Program-made: the position numbers and the translations under genes
Notes under the pieces: model-generated
Database searches by the model: none
What the model saw: only the letters and a program-made list of their open reading frames with translations
Told to the model about the DNA's origin: nothing
NCBI GenBank assembly: GCA_905178155.1
Contig: CAJINV010000001.1
Coordinates: 155,079-219,078 of the forward strand
Direction: 5' to 3'
DNA: 64,000 bases
DNA from: Amoebophrya sp. A120
Taxonomy: Eukaryota; Sar; Dinophyceae; Syndiniales; Amoebophryaceae
Part shown: piece after piece, positions 36,601 to 44,800 of the stretch
Position numbering within the stretch: the first letter of the stretch is position 1
Layout: the number at the start of each line of letters is the position of its first letter

Positions 36601-37667
36601 GCTCCATCCTCGGCGACTTCCATGCACTAGATATCGACAGACCCTACAAAACCTACAAGCCTTCGAGTCAGCTCATCTATGTGTCTATAGTGCCTCAATT
36701 ATGAAGAAGTTGCCGCGCCGTTGTGCCAACACGGCGGCGCGAGTGCAACATATGATCACTGGGACGAGCAGCCGTCGTTTTTGCCGCCAAGTAGACGGAG
36801 CTGGTGGAGTTGTCCGCCGGTGCGGGTGCCCCCAACTCCTCGTCGACGTCGCGGCCCCCGAGGTGCTGACCGCGGCCATAGTAGTTCTTGATGTGCTGTG
36901 CGACGTTCTCCTCTTCCTCGTAGTGGTTTCGCTCATCTGTACTACTGCCTCCTTGCTCGTCATGCTCATCCTGCGCAAAGGAGCTGCTGAGCTGAGAGAT
37001 GCCGCCGTCAGGCAAAGTCTCCAGGGAGAGAAAGTCAGGTTGAAGTTTGTTTGTTCTTGTTGGCCTTGGCCCTTCATCATATCCACTGCAAAGAAAGCAT
37101 CGCAATCTTACTTTTACTTTATCAGCGGCAGTTTTGCATGACAGAACAGATAGGGGTCGTTCATGTGATGATGTCCATCTGCATCTGAACAATGGTGACC
37201 AAGACAAATCAAGTGCGCTGCTCTTCTTCTAGTTCTATGTATATAGGAAAATTCTGTCATGCGAAGATTTGATCGAAGAGCGATGCTTTTATTGCAGTGC
37301 ATATTTTATTACCCAGTAGATGTTTCTCCCCCGCATGCCGCTCGCTCTCGCCGCTCGAGAAGTCCTCACTTCTGCTAGATCTAAAACCTTTCTCGCCTAC
37401 TTCCCTTTCATCATCTGCACTAGTTTGTTCCGTCGCAGCTATGCTGCCGACCACGGTAGGAACCTCCACTCGCAACCGCAAATAGCAGGGCGAGAGAAAC
37501 CAGATGGCGCCCAATAAAGCACATGTTGCTCGCTGAAGCTGACGTTGTCGCCGTATCACTTTCAACTGCTTTGGCGGTGGACGACGCCAGCATAATATGC
37601 TGGAGAAGGACGCAGCCACCGTCTTGCTCAGCATGGTAGTCAAGGCTCGTTCATCAACATCAGGCAT
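24694..37667 (-). CDS. Paralogue B: unknown membrane-anchored protein, intron-inflated
   Basis: Same family and orientation as the gene at 14174-21729, but 13 kb long because of about 18 introners and a 2.8-kb insertion. The start at 37667 gives a hydrophobic run CALLGAIWFLSPCYL. Exon pieces (37304-37667, 36785-37079, then 33830 downward) carry FLSLETLPDGGISQLS, PSETWVDFFANGMG, STDTGNVNRFLGNDLG and LTERDLSSTDSKLL, matching copy A closely. Splicing the C-terminal elements yields VPARGWWSKLPWGRSNSG and onward in one frame. The gene ends in a Cys-rich patch and two hydrophobic helices (FKIVFILMLVALAAL, then PFHIVLIVAIPVGLLLGC) and TGA at 24694-24696, paralleling copy A. Function unknown. Some exon limits near 30800 and 36700 are unresolved, so copy B might be partly degraded. 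Confidence 0.6.
24843..25276 (-). mobile_element. 434-bp near-perfect palindrome (foldback) intron with 8-bp duplication
   Basis: Arms of about 205 bp (24843-25050 and 25063-25276) are inverted copies around a loop of about 12 bp, joining at a GCCGCATATTT/AAATATGCGGC centre. GACCAGAG flanks both sides (24835-24842 and 25277-25284). Removing it with one duplication joins the two C-terminal helices in frame. Copy A has no insertion here. Confidence 0.85.
26022..26234 (-). mobile_element. Family D introner in copy B
   Basis: The left end TATCCCGCAGAAAATAGCAG pairs with CTTTTTTCTCTACTGGGATA. Flanks are CATCG/CTCCG (3 of 5). Excision keeps the frame. Confidence 0.75.
26358..26679 (-). mobile_element. 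Family F introner in copy B, TGCGA duplication
   Basis: The left end TATGGACGCGTCACCAGGAT pairs with ATCCTGACGCTTCCATA. TGCGA is perfect on both sides (26353, 26680). The frame is restored. Confidence 0.88.
26758..27042 (-). mobile_element. Family E introner in copy B
   Basis: The left end TATGGGAGTCTCAAACGATA pairs with CGTTTGAGAATCCCATA. Flanks are GAGAG/GAAGA. Excision restores the frame (GCA TCT TCG TCC). Confidence 0.8.
27097..27400 (-). mobile_element. Family B introner in copy B, ACCCG duplication
   Basis: The left end TATGCGCTGGAAATACGTGT is a diverged family B end; the right end is ATATTTGCAGTCGATA. ACCCG is perfect on both sides. The frame is restored. Confidence 0.88.
28013..28194 (-). 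mobile_element. Family A introner private to copy B
   Basis: The left end TATGCACTGCAAATCCAGTA pairs with ATTACTTTTGCAATGCATA. Flanks GGTTG/AGATG are diverged. Copy A is uninterrupted (about 15732). Confidence 0.75.
28260..28511 (-). mobile_element. Family B introner private to copy B, CCTCC duplication
   Basis: The left end CATGCTTTGCAAAAGTGTCT has C for the first T; the right end is ACATTTTTGCAGTTGATA. CCTCC is perfect on both sides. Copy A reads CCTCCCGCTGACC uninterrupted. Confidence 0.85.
28596..28899 (-). mobile_element. Introner shared with copy A (older)
   Basis: The left end TATTCTGCTGGGCAAAAGGA and the right end GATACTTTTGCATTCAATA match the element at 15868-16123 in position and sequence. 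Confidence 0.65.
29172..29480 (-). mobile_element. Family F introner private to copy B, CCGTC duplication
   Basis: Inverted ends of about 50 bp (TATGGATGTGTCAGGATCGA with TCGATTCTGACACTCCCATA). CCGTC is perfect on both sides. Copy A (about 16388) reads GTGGCCGTCCTTTTC with a single copy: an empty site. Confidence 0.93.
29598..29991 (-). mobile_element. Family A introner private to copy B, GCA(T/C)T duplication
   Basis: The left end TGTGCACCTCAAAAGTAC pairs with AGTACTTTTGCACAGGATA. Flanks are GCATT/GCACT. Copy A reads CCCTGCACTACGCG uninterrupted. Confidence 0.8.
30791..31169 (-). mobile_element. Insertion private to copy B, ends unresolved
   Basis: About 370 bp absent from copy A (18345-18385). 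Weak inverted ends are visible around CCCGTTATCGTCAAGAAAAA and TTTTGTTGATTTTGATGCCC. Exact boundaries are uncertain. Confidence 0.5.
31258..31507 (-). mobile_element. Family E introner private to copy B, GCGG(C/T) duplication
   Basis: The left end TATGGCGTTCTCAACCGTTA pairs with TAACAGTTGAGAACGCCATA. Flanks are GCGGC/GCGGT. Copy A is uninterrupted (about 18460). Confidence 0.85.
31661..31955 (-). mobile_element. Family F introner private to copy B, GA(A/C)GA duplication
   Basis: The left end TATGGATGCGTCAGGAATGA pairs with TTTCAATCCTGGCACTCCCATA. Flanks are GAAGA/GACGA. The copy A empty site GGAAGATACGCGG is at about 18625. Confidence 0.88.
32233..32430 (-). mobile_element. Family D introner private to copy B
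   Basis: The left end TATCCCACAGAAGAAG pairs with CTTTTTCTGTGGGATA. The duplication is probably (A/C)GGTA. Copy A is uninterrupted (about 18877). Confidence 0.8.
32491..32725 (-). mobile_element. Family E introner private to copy B, (G/A)AGTG duplication
   Basis: The left end TGTGGCGTTCTCAACTGTTA pairs with TAACGTTTGAGAGTCCCATA. Flanks are GAGTG/AAGTG. The copy A empty site GGGAGTGGAAACAGG is at about 18935. Confidence 0.87.
32909..33145 (-). mobile_element. Family E introner private to copy B, TCGCT duplication
   Basis: The left end TATGGGATTCTCAAACGATA pairs with TAACGTTTGAGAACGCCATA. TCGCT is perfect on both sides. Copy A is uninterrupted (about 19098). Confidence 0.92.
33249..33396 (-). 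mobile_element. Family A introner private to copy B, CGTTT duplication
   Basis: The left end TATGCATTGCAAAAGTAATA pairs with ATACTTTTGCACAGGATA. CGTTT is perfect on both sides. The copy A empty site GCCGTTTGTTGACC is at about 19207. Confidence 0.92.
34490..34790. repeat. (CCCTAC)n / CTACGCC simple-repeat array 1
   Basis: A run of CCCTAC hexamers grading into CCTACGGCT and CCTACTGCT variants. Open frames here are repeat translations. Confidence 0.85.
35965..36330. repeat. (CCTACN)n simple-repeat array 2
   Basis: The same style of CCTACG/CCTACT hexamer repeats as at 34490-34790, same orientation, about 1.2 kb apart, within one inserted element. Confidence 0.85.
37080..37303 (-). mobile_element. 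Family A introner shared with copy A (older)
   Basis: The left end TATCCACTGCAAAGAAAGCA pairs with GATGCTTTTATTGCAGTGCATA. It has the same position and ends as 20877-21099. Confidence 0.72.
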
Positions 37668-37815
37668 TGATTTCTACTACTGACGAAAACTGCATCTTCT
37701 CTTGTGCTCGTCGGTGGGCAAAGGCTTCGAAGCTGCAAGGAAGCAACAAGAACGAAGCAGAGAAGTATCGTGATATAATTATTTCCGCTATAAGTGCCAA
37801 TAGTAGCCGCGTCCG

Positions 37816-38520
37816 CGGAGGTAGTGAGGTCATGGCGGTCTTTTTGTCTTCACGCCAAAAAAGGACGCAAATTCTCTGCCCACCATGCCCTCGTGAGTAA
37901 TGTTATGCACGATGGCACGGCGGTCGCTAAAAATCTCAATCCAGAGGCGGCCTCCATTTGGTTTCGAATCGAAAAACCTTCCCCGCATGCTATGGCCCCG
38001 CCAGGGCCCGCGCCAGGGTCGGCCCCTTGGGAGCCCCAAATCGGGCCCATAGCATGCGGATTGGCTTTTTGCTTTTGGCGGACTTTGTTTTTTTTGTTTT
38101 TTTTTGTCAAAATGACGCATCTTCTGGCCTTCAGTCCGCCTCTGGAATGGCGGACTTTGAAGGCGTCTTTTGCGGGGCCCGAATGTGGGGCAAAATGAGG
38201 CCCATATCATGCGGATTCGCTGTTTTTTTCGGAGTGCTGCTTTTTGGGCGCCCATTTTTGGGCGCCGCAAATCGCCAGAAACTAAGGCGGTGGGCGCCTC
38301 AGAAGGGCGCCCCTTTTGCCGGCTCCCCTGCGTCGTTTTATCAAGCGGGAATCGATAGAATCCGCTCGGGCTTTTTTGCCGCAAACGCCCCGGCCGCTTG
38401 ATATTTGAAAATATTTTATGTTCAAAAACACCTCCGGCCGCTTACAAACTGCCGGTCGTTTTGCATAAGAGGTGGCAAAAAGATCGCTAGATTAGAACGT
38501 TCGTGACCTCACTACATATA
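37816..38520. repeat. Dispersed ~700-bp GC-rich repeat, copy 2, with terminal inverted repeat
   Basis: Collinear with 1071-1790. GTAGTGAGGTCA near 37823 is inverted as TGACCTCACTAC near 38510, so this copy looks like a complete non-autonomous element. Non-coding. Confidence 0.65.
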
Positions 38521-38687
38521 ACCTTACATATTTTTAGAAATTCAAATTTTTCATGCCTACGGACTTGGGCCAACATCAAATACAAAGGACAAACTCAATT
38601 CATTGTGTGATGACATCAAGAACTACAACATGCACGCATACTCATACATTGAAGATGGCCAAGCCCGTTCTGCCGCATCTCTCCTCG

Positions 38688-40047
38688 CACTCTCGCTTCA
38701 TCCCGGCGTGGACCTTAGTTAGGGGTTGAAAGAATTAAGGTTTTGATCAAGGTTTTGAGTTGCGATTTTTCATTTTTTTTCTCTTCGCTCTGAATGGAAA
38801 AGGAAAGCGCAGACCATCCAGCCGAAAAAGCTCGCTGCGCCGATGTCAACATCTCGGCCGGTATCCAGACCAGCAAAAGCCGGGCAAAATGGAGGCCGCG
38901 CGCTTGCTGCTTCCAGCCTCTCCCCCGGGTGAATACGATGAAGCCGCGGCGGCATTTTTTTCGACTTCTGCTGACCTGGACTGCTGGCCAAGATATTAGC
39001 CTCGGCACCTCCCCAGAAGAACCCCTGACGCATGCCACCCGCCGCGAGGTATTTCGGGCGCCGGGCTGCTGGCCCGGCTTCTCCGCCCCCAGATCTCATC
39101 CTGCGGTGGCGCGTAGCGGGGTCCGGGGGAAGAGGCTGAGCAGCTGCGGGCTTGCCCGGCTGGAGGTTTGGCCGGATCCCGGTTGCCGCCGAGGCGGCAA
39201 GTTCTCGGCTAGGCCTTTTCATGACAAAAGCGCACCAAAATGGAAGCAGGCTCTGACTTTTTCCGGGAGCTTTCCCCAGCCTAACGCTTACGCCTTTGCC
39301 CTTGCCCTGGCCCCCCCCTTTCGGCCGAACTTGGTGGCCTAAACTGGGCCGACACGGGCGCCCATATCTTGGCCTGGCGGCCTGCCTTTTCCTGCGAGTT
39401 CCCTGGAGCAAATGGCAGGGCGCCCGGCTTCTCTGCCCCCGCATCTCGTTCCGCAATCTTGCGGGACGCCGTCCGGAGACAAAGGTAGAGCACCTTCCTG
39501 GCCAACCACAGAGATGCTTGCCCCTGTAGTGGCTGCCGCCAAAGCGGCAAGGTTTTGGTCAGGGTTTTGCTCCGAAAAGGCTCACCACAATCGAAGCAAA
39601 GACTTATTTTTTTCGGGAGCTTCCCCCGGGCTAATAAAATAAGTCTTTGCTTTCGCTTTGCCCTCCTTTTTGTGGCTGAAAGTGTGGGGCTGTTCTGGGC
39701 CGGTATGTTCGCCCACATCGTGCCCAGACAACCTACCCGGCCCTGCAAGTTACTTGGAGCATATGGCAGGGCGCCCGTCTTTTCTGCCTCCGGATCTCGC
39801 TCCGCAATCTTGCGCGGCGACGTGCGGAGGGAGAGGTAGATCACCTTCATGGCCAGCCACGGAGATGCTTGGCTCTGAGGTGTCCGCCGTCGACCTCATC
39901 TTCAAACCAAAGCCTTATTTTATTAGGTCGCGTTCCAGACAAAAAAAAATTAAGGCTTAGGTTTGGAGATGAGGTCGACAACCCAACCTCAAAGATCGCC
40001 CTCTCTTTTTGCGGTCCACTCTCGCTTCATCCCGGCGTGGACCTTAG
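38688..40047. repeat. Tandem ~330-bp repeat block flanked by 31-bp direct repeats
   Basis: About three diverged copies (38900-39290, 39290-39645, 39645-39960) share GGCAGGGCGCCCG, TCTGCC(C/T)CC, CTCG(T/C)TCCGCAATCTTGCG and GAGATGCTTG. The block is bounded by an identical 31-bp sequence beginning CACTCTCGCTTCATCCCGG (38688-38718 and 40017-40047). Strong hairpins lie at 39594-39652 and 39890-39982. Confidence 0.75.
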
Positions 40048-41825
40048 CGTCACAATTCTCAACTTTTCCTCGTGGACCTAAATTTGCGCACTATCACCCA
40101 CGCGCTACTCTTTTTCTTTGAAATTCAACCAACACCAGGCGAGATGCACGGTAGGGCGTCGGCAATATCCTTTTCCTTCCACATAATTGCTTCTCATCGT
40201 GCTTCATAGATAAGAGTAAGACACGAGAGAGTTGATGTTGGATATCGTGCGCCGTATGAGGCAGATGGCACTTGCAGTTCAACATTGTCGCTCTTCCACA
40301 GAAAAATAAAGAACACATGCCCGCTGGGCGAAGCACACCTGGCGGGGCCACCCTTCGCAGCGCCGGCCGTAGTTCCGCTATGATCGTGGCCGACGGGGAC
40401 GGCGTGTTTTTAGTGCTTTGCTCTACCTACTACTTTTTTTTACCTAGTAGGGCTTATTTTGCTTTCCGATCGATTTGCTGTTGGCTGGCTTCAGCACTCC
40501 AGGAAAAAAGTTCCGCGCCATCAACAACTTCGGCTTTTTTGATCAGAAGGCGCTTTTGCAGCATAATTCTTAATAGCCAAGCAATCAAATCGTTGCACAA
40601 AGGGCAAGAAGAGCTGGCGCTTGCTGAGCTGTACTGCCTTAAACCTTTCGGGTGACACTTTTTCGTAGAGGAATTGTTTCTACTTCCAAGAATATTGTAC
40701 GGATTTCTACATCAATATGGTGTGTCTGTCCCTTACAAGAACTTTTTTTTGGTTACACGAGGTAGCAGATTTTTCACCCTTGCGGCCTTCGCTGGTACTA
40801 ATATCCGCATTGATATACAACTACGTGGTGGATTCGTTTACTTAATCATGCAAAAACAAAACTGAAAGTATTAAAATTGTTGTTGTTCATGATGTTCTCC
40901 TGTTGTTATTTTTTATGAAGACGCAATTTCAAATCAATATCAATACTTCTAAAGTTGGAGACTATAATTTCATCATCAAAACTTGGTCTGACTGCAGTTC
41001 CGATTCTAGGAAAGAACGAAGTAACGAACTCGTCCCACTAGGAAAACAGATTCGAACTCAATGTCAATAGTGTACTAGATTCCGCACGAAAAATAAACAG
41101 ATTCAAACTCAATAGTTTTAGTTTCGTTGTAGTAATGGTACATAATTAGAAGATAGAGATACTCAGAGACAGTTACAAAACCCACATCAACAAGCTGGAT
41201 GTGGAACAAGCTCAATAAAGAACTCAGTACCTTTCTAAAGTAGATTCTCACTTTCGATATATCCGTTTACGTAGAGGTAGATCATGATCATCGATGACTT
41301 GAATAGGGCAATGACAATAGTTAGTGGTATGCATAGATGAAGAGGCATAAAAAAGACCTACACTTCTATTTTTTCTTTGAAACACTCACACAAAACAAAC
41401 CAGACGAAAACAAGCTACAGCATTGTCCTCTGCCTCCGACCGCAGACAATTGTTGTTGTTCGTGTTCCTGTATCGGACGAAAAGGAAAAAGCTCCTGCTT
41501 CATTCACTATGGCGATTGGTTCTGCAGTAGACCGCGCATCATGACAAGTTTGCTTTCTATCCTCGCGGCATGAAAGAGAAAATGTGCTATGCAGCGTGCT
41601 TCTGCTTCCTGAAAAGGGAGCGGGTAACCTTTGCTGTGAATTTCGTACCCCACTCTAAGAGTCTCTTAGTAGTTTGAGTTTCTTACTCACGACTTACAGA
41701 GAAGAACGTGTGCGTGAAGCAGCTTGTTTTCGTTTTTCTCGGGATACAATCCCAATCGTCCGGGTTGAAAAGCTTCACATCCCCCCCCCGTTCTTATCGG
41801 CACTTGGTCGTGCACGACCAGCTTC

Positions 41826-44800
41826 TCACGGTGCTGCCATCTCGACGCCTTCGCCTTCTGCAGCGACCTCGCCGGCAAGCTCCTTCATTTCCGCTTTGTC
41901 CGGCATAATCATCCCCTTCACGGCATCGAGCAAGCCCTATCAGAGTGCACAACCGCGTGGTCCCAACCGCCTCTCAACTCATTTACATTTGTACTACTGC
42001 ATGAACAACAACATCAGAAGGGTCAGCAAGAGACAGAAAGAATGCAGCTTTTCTTTCATGAAAAACTTTCACAGGATTGTAGTGGTCTTTGGGCTCCTCC
42101 TCGCTCCTGCCAGAATCTGTGATGCTGACATTTCCAAGGGGTTGCAAAAAAACAAAGTGGAAATTTGCTTTGGTATTTTGCATGATGAAGACAAATGAGG
42201 GGGAGGGGGCCGACGAGTTGTGCAGCACTTTCATAAGCCCAAGAACGCCGGCGCGAACACGAAGCCGGCGAGCCCGGATTTGACCACCACCAGAATCACC
42301 ATCGCCGGGTAGATTTCGAAGGCGAGCGAGGTCGAGAAAATCAACAGCACCAGCTGCTGGACCGCGGTCGAGAGGAAGGCGGTGAAGACCGTCAACCCCA
42401 TGTCCTGCACCGCGGTCTCCGTGCGCGCGAGACCCCCACCCGAGGTGGTTCGCGAGTATGCAAAGGCGTGCACAATGTGGATGCTGTACTCGATCTCGAA
42501 ACCCAGGGCCATGATGATGACCGCAAACACGATCACATCCAGCTTCACGTCGAAGGCAGACAGCAGCCCCACGATCTGCACGTTGACCACGAGCATGAGG
42601 ACCCCAATCATCAGACCGTAGTAGGGGTGCAGGAAAAGCATCATCATAATCGTCACGGCCAGGGTGACCACGAACAAGTACTCGGTGAGCTTGTCCAGCA
42701 TCTCGTCATCCCTCTCGCTGTTTTCGAAAAACGACGAAACCACGAACGAATCGGACTCGCTGCCCCACAAGTCGGGTCTGGCGGACCGCGCGTTGTCGAT
42801 GATCGCCTTGATCCGCTTCATGGCGTCGGTCCGCTTCTTCGGATCCAGGGGCGCGCGGCACGCAATGCGCACGGTGGACGAGGTCATGCCCTCGATCATG
42901 CGCCCGTTCCCGTTCGCTGGCGCCTGCATGGCCCACACAATGTTGCGCCCCTGCTCGCGGCCCCAGTAGCTGACGTGCGGCTTGGTAATGTCGGGTTTCT
43001 GCTGCACGTGGGTAGGGGACATTATGAACTGTAACAGTATCGTACTCGTCGTAAGTTCAGATAGAAGTATTGCAACACAAATTAGCTTAGCATGACAAAT
43101 GGAATTTCTCATGCTGGTTTAGCTTGAAAAAGACACTTGTCTTGCATGACTGCAATTAGTACGAGTACGATACTTTTGCAGAGGATAGGCATGTGGGAGG
43201 TGCAGCACGCGTCCTGATTCACGTCCTCGTACCAGGCATGCATGTACTCGTAGAACATCTGCGGATTGTCTTCCCAGTACGCGGTGCGCTTCTCGTAGTG
43301 GGATTGGGTGAAGGCCGGGCAGCTCTGCTTCTCGGTTGAGAAGGTGTTGTGCAGGTTGTACTTTTCATCCTTCAAGGCCCGCATGGTAAAGATCAGCCAG
43401 TTAGGCACCGGGGAGACGGTGACGTTGTTGGCGATGTGCGCGAGAAGCGCGTTCATGTCCGCGAACTGACTGATGTCGGACTGTATGCATTGCAAAAGTG
43501 TCCGGGTCTGGAAACTTGTGATGCAAGGAAGGGAGTAGTGAGCTCACTGTAATGCGCTGCAAAGCATGACAATTTTTTTTCATGGTTCTGAGTTGCGTAT
43601 TCCGCATGAGAAGCTGCGTTTTTGCATGACAGGGAGAAGGAGCTCTTCGCGGCCACGCAATACAGAGCTCAGAGTCATGCCAGGCTAGCATGACAAATCT
43701 CGCAATCTCCCAGACCCAGACATTTTTGCATTTGATAGACTGCGGGCTGACGGGGTCCATCGAGTACAGCAGTTGGTACTGGTCCAGGGCGTTGGCCGGG
43801 GCGGTCGCGGAGAAGCCCCCATTGTACACCTCCGCTAGTTCGTAGCCCCCGCCCCCGACCATCGCCAGCTCCGGGAACCCGAGCCCAACCGCCTGCAGTT
43901 TGGCCGCGGTGTCGGTGGTGTTCACGCCCTGGGCGGTGAGGTATGAGTGTGCGCAACTCCGTGCTCTCCTCCTCATTTGTATTCTACTTATTTCCATTTG
44001 CATGAACAGCAATACAGACCTCAGCAGATATGAAGCCTGTGCATGACAAGTTCAGGCACCGTTTGTAGAAGTTGTACAACTGCTTGAGCTTTGCATTTGC
44101 TCCCCGGAACAATTTGTCATGCAAGCAGTGCCACAAGGGAGCAGTTGCAGTGCAGCTGGGTTCGGAGATCTGCATGACAAATGAGGCGGAGGGAAAGTTG
44201 TTGTGCACTCTCGTATGAGGAGCCCGTTCAGGTACGCGTCGTTGATACCGGTGAAGCGGAAGCTGTTCCGCCCCCGTTTGCTGGTGCCGGTGAAGTATCA
44301 AATGCAAATATCGATCTGGGTCTGGGAGATCATGAGATTTGTCATGCTGATATGTTGGCATGACCCTTAACTCTGTATTGCGTGGCCACAAACAGCCTCC
44401 GTAGCCGTCATGCAAAAACGCAGGTTCTCAAGCGGGATACGCAACTCAGAAGCACGGATGAAAAACTTGTCATGCTTGGCAGCACGTCGCAGTGTGCTCA
44501 CTATAATTCCCTTCCTTGCATCACAAGTTTCCCGACCCAGACATATTTGCACTGGATATGAAGAGCGTGTTCGTCGGACCCGCGGCGCCGTTCAGCAGCG
44601 CGATGTTCTGGGCCGGGTTGGCGATGAAGGGGAGGCGCTTGTTCCCCGTGTTCATGATCAGGTTCATGGGGCAGACCTTGCAACCCAAGTGCGTCGCCGC
44701 GGACAGCGGCTCCGACGCGAGGAAGTTTCCGTACAGCCCCTTGTGGTGCACCTCAAACTCCTCCAGCCAGGAGAACACGCCCGGGACCCCCACCGGATTG

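Larger units (their letters stand above)
33852..36690. mobile_element. 2.8-kb insertion in copy B with TATAGACA termini
   Basis: Absent from copy A, where the flanking codons are continuous (about 20035). The left end CTATAGACAGATAAGGAC and the right end, read inverted, CTATAGACACATAGATGA, share an imperfect inverted repeat of about 40 bp that continues through GACTC..A.GCT.GTAGG. It carries two CCTACN-type arrays and GC-rich DNA. No transposase recognised. No clear duplication. Confidence 0.6.
37668..41825. other. Repeat-rich spacer between paralogue B and the RND gene
   Basis: Contains the second GC-rich dispersed repeat (37816-38520), a direct-repeat-flanked tandem block (38688-40047), and 40100-41825, AT-richer DNA with short open frames that lack family features. 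I see no credible gene here. Confidence 0.55.

Noticed and set aside
40272-40865. Two short plus-strand open frames downstream of the RND gene
   Set aside because: No family features, no matching exon structure, AT-leaning compositional background; not reported as genes.
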